A stretch of 5,133 nt of DNA from DAOUMF01 sp034411955 (GTDB lineage Bacteria > Chloroflexota > Dehalococcoidia > SM23-28-2 > RBG-16-64-32), in NCBI GenBank assembly GCA_034411955.1, contig DAOUMF010000053.1:1-5133 (forward strand), given 5' to 3'. The position numbers and the translations under genes were made by a program. Shown here piece by piece: positions 1 to 4,376 of the stretch. The notes beneath the pieces were generated by a model. The model made no database searches and was not told where the DNA came from. It saw only the letters and a list, made by a program, of their open reading frames with translations. The stretch's first letter is position 1; each line of letters opens with the position of its first letter.

Positions 1-546
1 GCCAAGGAGGTGATGGAGACAGGTATCTACGGCGGGCTGGGGGGCGGGGGCCCGGGCGCCATCGGCACCTCGCGCGAGGTGCTGGGGGTAGGAGTGCCCC
101 AGGTGACGGCGACGATGGACTGCGCCGCCGCCCGCGACGAGTACTACCGCGAGAGCGGGCGCTACGTGCCGATTATCACCGACGGCGGCATGCGCCGCGG
201 CGGCGACGTGTGCAAGGCGCTGGCCGCGGGCGCCGACGCCGTGATGCTGGGCTCGGCCTTCGCGAGGACGGAAGAGGCCCCGGCCAAGGGGTACTCGTGG
301 GGGATGTCCACCGGCCACGCGGAGCTGCCACGAGGCACCCGCATCACGGTGGGGGTGGACACGACGCTGGACCGCCTGCTGTTCGGGCCGACGTCCAAGA
401 CGGACGGCACGGAGAACCTCGTGGGCGCGATCCGCACCTGCATGGGCGTGTGCGGCGCCCAGACCATCGCGGAGCTGCACGAGGCGGAGATGGTGGTGGC
501 GCCCTCCATCAAGACGGAGGGGAAGGTCTACCAGCTCAGCCGGTAG
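1..546 (+). CDS. guaB3: GuaB3-type IMP dehydrogenase family protein, C-terminal 181 residues (5' end outside window)
   Basis: This is the C-terminal part of a cytoplasmic IMP dehydrogenase-family TIM barrel, the family that oxidises IMP to XMP with NAD in guanine nucleotide synthesis. The frame is open from base 1, so the start lies upstream. Visible family marks are the active-site loop GPGAIGTSRE (about residues 17-26 of the fragment), the phosphate/ribose-binding stretch TDGGMRRGGD (around 60-69), AGADAVMLGS (around 76-85), and the ending TSKTDGTENLVGAIRT...CGAQTIAELHEAEMVVAPSIKTEGKVYQ. That ending is typical of the GuaB3 branch rather than of CBS-containing GuaB. The loop position normally occupied by the catalytic Cys reads Gly (codon 64-66). 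Codons 34, 40 and 46 read Gly where GVLVGVGPG would be usual, so a cluster of T-to-G errors is suspected. If the Gly were real the enzyme would be dead. The 3' end (510-546) is duplicated downstream. Confidence 0.9.
   Translation, partial: AKEVMETGIYGGLGGGGPGAIGTSREVLGVGVPQVTATMDCAAARDEYYRESGRYVPIITDGGMRRGGDVCKALAAGADAVMLGSAFARTEEAPAKGYSWGMSTGHAELPRGTRITVGVDTTLDRLLFGPTSKTDGTENLVGAIRTCMGVCGAQTIAELHEAEMVVAPSIKTEGKVYQLSR
510..546 (+). repeat. Direct repeat copy 1: 3' end of guaB3
   Basis: This stretch is the coding end of guaB3 (residues KTEGKVYQLSR and the stop). It is repeated imperfectly at 677-711: CAAGACGGAGGG, then AAGGT, then CCAGCTCAGCCGGTAG are shared, with one substitution and a 2-nt length difference. 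The terminal CTCAGCCGGTAG occurs a third time at 2210-2221. Duplication of a conserved gene's 3' end is what integration at that end would leave (an attL-like site). No recombinase gene is seen nearby. Confidence 0.75.
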
Positions 547-600
547 GCTATCGCCACTGCGGGTGGCTCTGAATCCCGTCTCGCGAATTTCCCCCGCCCC

Positions 601-660
601 AGATTCCTTCGCGGCGTACGCCAATGCCTCAAGCCACCGTGGTCGACGCTCAGAATGACA
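601..660. repeat. Possible degenerate palindromic repeat in the guaB3 downstream gap
   Basis: The stretch begins AGATTCCTTCG and ends GCTCAGAATGACA, so short ATTC/GAAT ends face each other. Inside it holds a perfect 10-bp palindrome GGCGTACGCC (613-622) and a small CCAC/GTGG inverted repeat. It resembles dispersed TTCG...GCTCAGAATGACA elements common in bacterial intergenic regions, and it shares the TTCG...GCTCAG theme with the repeats near prmC. No gene is visible in 547-752. There is only one copy of this exact form in the window, so the assignment is tentative. Confidence 0.35.
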
Positions 661-676
661 TAGGGGTGCTTTTCAC

Positions 677-711
677 CAAGACGGAGGGCAAGGTTCCAGC
701 TCAGCCGGTAG
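677..711 (+). repeat. Direct repeat copy 2: duplicated guaB3 3' end, non-coding
   Basis: This 35-nt imperfect copy of 510-546 differs by one substitution (G to C after GACGGAGGG) and by loss of 2 nt next to the GGTCTACC segment. The loss breaks the guaB3 reading frame, so the copy is not translated as guaB3. It stands about 40 bp upstream of the promoter of the two-gene cassette and is followed by a weak CTGCC/GGCAG inverted repeat (712-728) with no T-run, so not a convincing terminator. Confidence 0.75.
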
Positions 712-752
712 CTGCCGGTCGGTGGCAGGCCGCGACTCCTCTACACTACGAC

Positions 753-781
753 TTGACACGATTCACCGGGGTGGTTAAGAT
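753..781 (+). promoter_or_regulatory. Sigma70-like promoter of the two-gene cassette
   Basis: A perfect TTGACA -35 box (753-758) is followed after exactly 17 bp by TAAGAT (776-781), a 4/6 match to TATAAT. Transcription would begin near 788, giving a leader of about 30 nt before the ATG at 820. It lies just downstream of repeat copy 2, so the cassette carries its own promoter and does not depend on guaB3 transcription. Confidence 0.65.
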
Positions 782-804
782 TCAGTATTAGAACGAATGT
801 TTGC

Positions 805-810
805 AGGAGG
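805..810 (+). promoter_or_regulatory. Strong Shine-Dalgarno AGGAGG for the gene at 820
   Basis: AGGAGG lies 9 nt before the ATG at 820. It fixes that ATG as the start and argues that the short 106-residue reading frame is a real gene. Confidence 0.75.
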
Positions 811-819
811 GCCGGTGCC

Positions 820-1140
820 ATGCCAGGGAAAGGCCGTGACGGTAGGCCAATCGCTCCAAAGGTGGACCCCTGCGAGGAGCCACGAGAAATCGTCGTCCGG
901 CTGACCGTGGATCCAGCAGACGTCCAAGCTAGGCAAAGAGTCGTCGTCGACAAGAGGAATGACGAAGTGGTCGTGATGGGACGCGAAGGTATTCTCTGTT
1001 CAGTCGAGGGAGAGGATGCCTCGTTCATAGCGGATTGCCTTGACCAGGGCTTCACATTCACTGGGAGAGTCGACACTGTCAGCCCAGACGAACGGCTGGC
1101 GGTTGCCACAGTTTATGGCACCAAGAGCCCGCGTCCATAG
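820..1140 (+). CDS. Hypothetical 106-residue protein, possibly HIRAN-like
   Basis: The product is a small soluble protein with no signal peptide or membrane segment. It starts with a basic, Pro-rich tail (MPGKGRDGRPIAPKVDPCEE). A compact domain follows, which alternates beta-like stretches (REIVVRLTV, RVVVDKRNDEVVVMG, GILCSV) with one helix (EDASFIADCLDQG) and a last strand (FTFTGRVDTV). The order 'D-x-N-x-VxV, G-IxxxV, helix, LxxG, GxV' recalls HIRAN domains, which bind DNA ends and occur alone or fused to helicases. That match is weak and comes from pattern only. The start is set by the AGGAGG at 805-810 and a promoter at 753-781. Its 3' end overlaps the next gene by 26 nt, so the two are probably co-transcribed and translationally linked. 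It is clearly less GC-rich than guaB3. Confidence 0.75.
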   Translation: MPGKGRDGRPIAPKVDPCEEPREIVVRLTVDPADVQARQRVVVDKRNDEVVVMGREGILCSVEGEDASFIADCLDQGFTFTGRVDTVSPDERLAVATVYGTKSPRP

Positions 1141-2221
1141 TCTAGGTAGAGCAGAGCAACTTCTTCTTGCCAAGCCACCCTACTGCGACACATGTCGCAT
1201 CCGGGAGCGCTGCGGCAGCGCGAACACTAGTCGGTCCTGCCCGGACGATGGTCTCCGCCCTTCCCGTGACATCCTACATATCAGACACCCTCAGTTTCAG
1301 TATCATCTCAACAGGAATCAGCAATTCGACTTCGGGCGGGTGACTGCGATTCAGCAGTCACTTCCTCATCTTCCTTCCTACATACCAGTGGTAGAGCCGT
1401 GTGTGCCGTGGTTGGATGGTGTTCCCCTAAAGGCAGCCGGCGTGTTCCTGAAAAGGGTCTTATCACCGAATGCGAGAAGTACTTCAAGAGGCGAGCGGAT
1501 GAGAGAGAAGCTGGGACTCTCCGCATCCACCAGGATGGTTCTCCTTTCCTTCGGAAGCGACGCCTTGTTGGAGAAGCTGGATCCTTGTCGAGAGCAGCGG
1601 CTAGGGAAGATCGCCCAACTTGGCTTCGACCTCGTGACTGCTGTCGGCTACTCGGTCTACGACGACGACTGGCCGCCTGAAACGCTGAACAACCAGATGC
1701 GGAGTCTGGTATCGTACCAACTCCTTCAAGAGGCCTCCGCTGTGAGCATCCCGTTTGTTGCGTGGGCTGATGATGGTGACATTAGGCATTGGACGGAGTG
1801 GCTCCATAGTAATCGGTGCGTATCAATGATCTGTTTCGACCTCCAGTCGTGCGCAGATAGGGATTGGCAGGAGTATGTAGATTCCCTCCAACGATTCCTA
1901 CACGGAGCGCCTTCGCACCTCGAATACGTTGTCAACGGCGTCGCTGCGGCAGACAGGATCGACTCGCTGAAGAGGCTGCTGGGACCATTCCACCTGACCA
2001 ACGAGTACGCCTACTACATGGCGTTCAATGGGCAGGAGGACAACTTGAGGCCCGGTGGAGATTCGCGTGCTAAGTCGTCAGCTTCACCCGTAGACATCTT
2101 CTTAAATTACGTGCGCTACTTCATTGATATCATGAGTGCAAAGGACAGTTCATCGGTACAGTTTGTTCCGTGTGGTGATAGGGAACTGCCGGACCTTCCC
2201 TTATTACACCTCAGCCGGTAG
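1115..2221 (+). CDS. Hypothetical 368-residue protein with N-terminal Cys cluster; DUF4417-like body (tentative)
   Basis: The ATG at 1115 is chosen because it gives a 26-nt overlap with the preceding gene. An in-frame TTG at 1040 would give 393 residues but a 101-nt overlap. Neither start has a strong ribosome site, so translation coupling is likely. Residues 24-42 hold a CX2CX5CX8C cluster (C24, C27, C33, C42), suited to a metal or iron-sulfur site. Residues about 140-250 contain VLLSFGSD, VGYSVYDDDWPP, NNQMRSLVSYQLLQE and IPFVAWADD. This order resembles DUF4417-type proteins found in phages and mobile elements, whose function is unknown. The similarity is from memory of the pattern and needs a profile search. 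There are no membrane segments. The last codons (LSR-stop) coincide with the third copy of the guaB3-end repeat. Codon use is AT-richer than the flanks: the 60 bases 2101-2160 contain only 24 G/C, against 44 of 60 in guaB3 at 301-360. Confidence 0.8.
   Translation: MAPRARVHSLGRAEQLLLAKPPYCDTCRIRERCGSANTSRSCPDDGLRPSRDILHIRHPQFQYHLNRNQQFDFGRVTAIQQSLPHLPSYIPVVEPCVPWLDGVPLKAAGVFLKRVLSPNARSTSRGERMREKLGLSASTRMVLLSFGSDALLEKLDPCREQRLGKIAQLGFDLVTAVGYSVYDDDWPPETLNNQMRSLVSYQLLQEASAVSIPFVAWADDGDIRHWTEWLHSNRCVSMICFDLQSCADRDWQEYVDSLQRFLHGAPSHLEYVVNGVAAADRIDSLKRLLGPFHLTNEYAYYMAFNGQEDNLRPGGDSRAKSSASPVDIFLNYVRYFIDIMSAKDSSSVQFVPCGDRELPDLPLLHLSR
2207..2221 (+). repeat. Direct repeat copy 3: partial guaB3 end, forms the 3' end of the cassette gene
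   Basis: CTCAGCCGGTAG (2210-2221) is identical to the last 12 nt of guaB3 (535-546) and of repeat copy 2 (700-711), and in both protein genes it is read in the same frame as LSR-stop. Upstream of the 12-mer the match fades (16 of 20 over the final 20 nt). It would mark the right edge of the cassette that begins after copy 2. The 12-mer also resembles a tRNA D-arm, so chance similarity is not excluded. Confidence 0.5.
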
Positions 2222-2284
2222 AGTGCGGACGGGCTGTACGTGGTGAAGATGCGGCGGGGGTAGCGGTTGCCGCGTGCGCTCGGC
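2222..2284. other. Short gap without a recognised gene
   Basis: There is no gene here. In frame with the preceding stop the bases read SADGLYVVKMRRG and then another stop (2261-2263), which could be a leftover gene end but matches nothing I recognise. A small GCGG-TTG-CCGC inverted repeat near 2262-2272 has no T-run. Confidence 0.4.
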
Positions 2285-2527
2285 TCAGGAGCGGCTTGAT
2301 GCGGGATAGCTGGAGGGCGAGCGTCTGGGTGCGTCGTCAACCGCTTGGGTAGGCCAAACAGGTACGTCCGGAACTTCGATTGTCGAAGGAAGAGGCCAGA
2401 CAGTCACGAGGGGGGCTTCTGGAAGCGCAAGCCGCCGCCCGCAGGATATGCACACACCATGGCTGTCAAGGTCATAGCAACACCAAGTGCAGGCGTTCAC
2501 GAACCCGAGCTTTTCAGTGGGTGACAT
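2285..2527 (-). CDS. Possible small zinc-ribbon protein (80 residues)
   Basis: Read on the reverse strand from the ATG at 2527, the product begins MSPTEKLGFVNACTWCCYDL. It continues with CISCGRRL, giving paired knuckles CX2C (about residues 13-16) and CX2C (about 27-30), 10 residues apart. This is a typical short zinc ribbon of the form CxWCxYxL...GxCxxCGRxL. The tail is Pro-rich (PLPSTIEVPDVPVWP) and ends in a basic Ser/Arg stretch. No partner domain is visible. The frame stays open upstream to 2722, but those residues look unstructured and cover a promoter of the other strand, so the inner ATG is preferred. No clear Shine-Dalgarno precedes it. A perfect palindrome TGACATGTCA (2522-2531) covers the start codon. 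The opposite-strand frame 2380-2577 is judged to be its shadow. The well-formed cysteine pattern is the main support, and the gene could still be spurious or a remnant. Confidence 0.45.
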   Translation of the reverse strand: MSPTEKLGFVNACTWCCYDLDSHGVCISCGRRLALPEAPLVTVWPLPSTIEVPDVPVWPTQAVDDAPRRSPSSYPASSRS

Positions 2528-2583
2528 GTCATCAGTATGTCGTGGCGCTCTCGCCGAAGTCTCGCCACGCCGACTGAAGCTGA

Positions 2584-2620
2584 TCCCCGTTGACACGCGC
2601 CCTTCCCAGTCGCACAATCG
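2584..2620 (+). repeat. Direct repeat, left copy, flanking the DUF4145 cassette
   Basis: These 37 nt match 3309-3345 at 33 of 37 positions with no gaps. Shared blocks are TCCCCGTTGACAC, CCCAG and CGCACAATCG. The two copies lie 725 bp apart and enclose the DUF4145 gene almost exactly, the right copy starting 2 nt after its stop. This suggests a cassette duplication, or an insertion that copied its flank. Confidence 0.75.
2590..2618 (+). promoter_or_regulatory. Sigma70-like promoter of the DUF4145 gene (inside the left repeat)
   Basis: TTGACA (2590-2595), a 17-bp spacer and CACAAT (2613-2618) form a good -35 and a fair -10. Expected transcription start is near 2625, giving a leader of about 60 nt before the ATG at 2687. 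The same box pair, with the same spacing, occurs at 3315-3343 in the right repeat. Confidence 0.55.
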
Positions 2621-2672
2621 CGGCGGGCCAGCTATTACAGAGACAGTAGATTCCCTGTAGCCCAGGCTATGT

Positions 2673-2678
2673 GAGGGG
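2673..2678 (+). promoter_or_regulatory. Shine-Dalgarno GAGGGG deciding the start at 2687
   Basis: GAGGGG lies 8 nt before the ATG at 2687. An in-frame GTG at 2678 overlaps this site and has no ribosome site of its own, so the ATG is the better start. Confidence 0.5.
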
Positions 2679-2686
2679 TGGCAGGA

Positions 2687-3307
2687 ATGCACAAAGACCA
2701 GCGTTTCACAAGCAATGAGCATTGGCAGAGCCTACAGCAGGTTGATGCTATGTCCTATCGTTGCGGGTACTGCTCATTCGATGTGGCGTCTACGTCGGGT
2801 CTGCAGACTGACGGTTCGCATCGGGCCGTGCTTCGCGTCTGCCCCCACTGCAACGGGCCGACCTTCTTCGCAGTTGATGGAAGCCAGTGGCCAGGGCCGA
2901 AACTGGGATTGCAGGTCGCTAGTCTGCCGCCTGACGCGCAGGCAATCTACGAGGAAGCCAGGAGTAGCATCGCCGCCAATGCGCCATCCGGAAGCGTCAT
3001 GCTGTGTCGAAAGATCCTGATGCACACCGCTGTTGAGAAGGGGGCGAAAAAGGGTCTGACCTTCCAAGGGTACGTCAGATGGCTTGTCAAGGAGAGGTAT
3101 GCGCCGAGGGGCGCGGAACAGTGGCTCGACTACATCCGCAACCGTGGCAACGAGGCCAATCACGAGATTGTCGTCATGACGAGGGACGACGCCATCGGTG
3201 TGCTACGCTTTACGGAGGCGCTCCTTCGCGACGTCTATGAATTGCCGGGTCTGGTTCCTGTACCGCCCGAAAGCGGCGAGGAACCCGACGACGAATCACC
3301 CACCTAG
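2687..3307 (+). CDS. DUF4145 (HEPN-like) protein with N-terminal zinc ribbon
   Basis: The 206-residue soluble protein opens with a zinc ribbon: CX2C at about residues 26-29 (RCGYC) and CX2C at 52-55 (VCPHC). A DUF4145 domain fills residues about 80-188. Its hallmarks are LPPDAQAIYEEARSSIAANA, the SVMLCRKILMHTAVEKGA helix, YIRNRGNEANHE, and the closing DDAIGVLRFTEALLRDVYELP. RGNEANH (about 153-159) is an Rx5H arrangement as in HEPN domains, many of which are RNases in defence or toxin systems. DUF4145 proteins are often found beside restriction-modification and other accessory genes. A nuclease role here is inference, and no partner gene is adjacent. The C-terminal tail is acidic and Pro-rich. 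The gene has its own promoter, is divergent from the possible zinc-ribbon gene on the - strand, and converges on prmC. It is bracketed by 37-nt direct repeats. Confidence 0.85.
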   Translation: MHKDQRFTSNEHWQSLQQVDAMSYRCGYCSFDVASTSGLQTDGSHRAVLRVCPHCNGPTFFAVDGSQWPGPKLGLQVASLPPDAQAIYEEARSSIAANAPSGSVMLCRKILMHTAVEKGAKKGLTFQGYVRWLVKERYAPRGAEQWLDYIRNRGNEANHEIVVMTRDDAIGVLRFTEALLRDVYELPGLVPVPPESGEEPDDESPT

Positions 3308-3308
3308 C

Positions 3309-3345
3309 TCCCCGTTGACACCCGCCCCGCCCAGACGCACAATCG
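3309..3345 (+). repeat. Direct repeat, right copy, with a second promoter-like core
   Basis: This copy of 2584-2620 (33/37 identical) begins 2 nt after the DUF4145 stop and ends 15 bp before the prmC stop codon on the opposite strand. It keeps TTGACA (3315-3320), a 17-bp spacer and CACAAT (3338-3343), so it could fire a transcript antisense to prmC, or it could be an inert duplicate. No terminator-like hairpin with a T-run is visible between the two convergent genes. Confidence 0.75.
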
Positions 3346-3360
3346 CCGGCGGTTGGGGGG

Positions 3361-4263
3361 TTACGTCCGCACCACCAGGACGCGGTCCAGCCCCGAGAGG
3401 TCCTTCCGCACCTCGATCCGCGCCTGGGGGAACGATTCCGCCGCCAGCGCTCGCGCCGCCTCGCCCTGCTCCTCGCCGATCTCGACGAAGAGCGCGCCGC
3501 CGGCCTTGAGGCAGGCGGGAGCCTGCCGCAGCAGCCGCTCGATAATGCGCAGGCCGTCGGGGCCTCCGTCCAGGCCGAGACGGGGCTCGTGCTGGCGGAT
3601 CTCCGGCGGGGCCGCCTCGAAGTCGCCCGTGCGGACGTAGGGCAGGTTAGCGGCGACGACGTCGACCCTTCGACTCCAATCCCGGCTACGGCCGGGCTTC
3701 GGCTCAGGGTGAGCGGAACCCTGAAGCGGCGCGAGGAGGTCGCCCTCCAGGAAGCGGACGCGCCCGGCGACGCTGTGTCGCTCGGCGTTGCGACGGCCGA
3801 GCGCCAGCGCCTCCGACGAGACGTCGGTGGCGATGATCTCGGCCTGGGGCAGGTTCACGGCCAGGGCAACAGCGACGGCGCCGCAGCCCGCCCCCACATC
3901 CACCACCCGCGCCTCGTGCTCCACCTCCCGCGTCCCGATGAACTCCAGCACAACCTCCACCAGCGTCTCCGTCTCCGGTCGCGGGATGATGGCGGCGGAT
4001 GTGACCTCCAGGTCCAGGCCGTAGAACTCTCTGCGGCCGAGGATGTAGGCGGTGGGCTCGTGGGCGAGGCGGCGCTGGAGGAGGCGGTCGTAGGCGCGCT
4101 CGCCCTCAGGTGGCAGCTCCTGGCGCAGGCGCTGGTACAGGTGGGTGCGGTCAGTGTTGAGGGCGTGGGCGAGGAGGAGCTCCGCCTCCAGGCTCCCTTC
4201 ATCGCTCCCGGCCTCGGCGAGCACCCGCGAGCCATGGCGGAGGGCCTCACCGATCGTGGTCAT
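3361..4263 (-). CDS. prmC: Release factor glutamine methyltransferase PrmC (300 residues)
   Basis: PrmC is a cytoplasmic SAM-dependent enzyme that N5-methylates the Gln of the GGQ motif in RF1 and RF2. Family marks are the helical N-terminal substrate domain (1-100), ending in EPTAYILGRREFYGLDLEV and IIPRPETETLVE. The SAM-binding VDVGAGCG follows (121-128), then ATDVSSEAL, the catalytic NxPY motif as NLPY (206-209; Pro is more usual at its second position), EPRLGLDGGPDGL (226-238) and the end DLSGLDRVLVVR. Length is slightly above the usual 280-290 because about 17 residues (182-198, GSAHPEPKPGRSRDWSR) are inserted between LLAPL and VDVVAANLPY. That insert is encoded by a palindromic repeat. 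The gene follows prfA on the same strand after 113 nt, the standard operon order. The ATG at 4263 has only a weak, distant AAGGA upstream, supplied by the repeat at 4273-4301. Confidence 0.95.
   Translation of the reverse strand: MTTIGEALRHGSRVLAEAGSDEGSLEAELLLAHALNTDRTHLYQRLRQELPPEGERAYDRLLQRRLAHEPTAYILGRREFYGLDLEVTSAAIIPRPETETLVEVVLEFIGTREVEHEARVVDVGAGCGAVAVALAVNLPQAEIIATDVSSEALALGRRNAERHSVAGRVRFLEGDLLAPLQGSAHPEPKPGRSRDWSRRVDVVAANLPYVRTGDFEAAPPEIRQHEPRLGLDGGPDGLRIIERLLRQAPACLKAGGALFVEIGEEQGEAARALAAESFPQARIEVRKDLSGLDRVLVVRT
3665..3716. repeat. Palindromic repeat inserted in frame in prmC
   Basis: The element has outer arms ACCCT (3665-3669) and AGGGT (3706-3710) and the loop signature TCGAC (3670-3674) ... 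GGCTC (3701-3705), continuing GAGCGG. It is the same design as the hairpins at 4273-4301 and 4327-4359. The loop has been expanded by a nested perfect inverted repeat, CCCGGC-TACG-GCCGGG (3681-3696). It sits inside prmC without breaking the frame and accounts for the extra residues before NLPY. Confidence 0.7.
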
Positions 4264-4272
4264 GTCTCTGGG

Positions 4273-4301
4273 GCTCGTCCTTCGACGAGCTCAGGGCGAG
4301 C
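4273..4301. repeat. Palindromic repeat directly upstream of prmC
   Basis: Arms of 9 bp (GCTCGTCCT 4273-4281 and AGGGCGAGC 4293-4301, one G-T wobble) enclose an 11-nt loop TCGACGAGCTC. It ends 9 nt before the prmC ATG on the - strand, where the ribosome site would be expected. A hairpin in the mRNA here could therefore affect prmC translation (inference). Confidence 0.75.
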
Positions 4302-4326
4302 GAAAAGATGGCGGCCGGGCTCGAAG

Positions 4327-4359
4327 CCGCTCGTGGTTCGACTGGCTCACCACGAGCGG
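4327..4359. repeat. Palindromic repeat just after prfA
   Basis: Perfect 11-bp arms (CCGCTCGTGGT and ACCACGAGCGG) enclose the 11-nt loop TCGACTGGCTC, matching the neighbouring repeat's loop at 9 of 11 positions. It lies 17 nt past the prfA stop codon in the prfA-prmC mRNA. There is no T-run after it on either strand, so it is not a standard terminator. It could act as a 3' stabilising stem or attenuator between the two genes. Confidence 0.8.
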
Positions 4360-4376
4360 AAGTCGCAGCGCCCATA

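Noticed and set aside
210..572. Long + strand frame overlapping guaB3 in another phase
   Set aside because: It is a GC-rich shadow of guaB3: low-complexity Arg/Gly/His composition, no ribosome site and no domain resemblance.
712..728. Inverted repeat CTGCC/GGCAG as a terminator for guaB3
   Set aside because: There are only 5 bp in the stem and no following T-run, and it lies over 160 bp after the guaB3 stop.
741..1109. 122-codon - strand frame opposite the gene at 820
   Set aside because: It is Ser/Thr-rich without a domain pattern, and it crosses the promoter and Shine-Dalgarno of the better supported + strand gene.
2205..2275. Possible tRNA gene, because CTCAGCCGGTAGAG looks like a tRNA D-arm
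   Set aside because: No anticodon arm with a plausible loop, no GTTCGA-type T arm and no acceptor stem can be placed around it. The motif is better explained as a copy of the guaB3 end, though chance similarity remains possible.
2380..2577. + strand 65-codon frame with scattered Cys/His
   Set aside because: It has no ribosome site and irregular Cys/His spacing. It lies opposite the reverse-strand frame that has the regular zinc-ribbon pattern.
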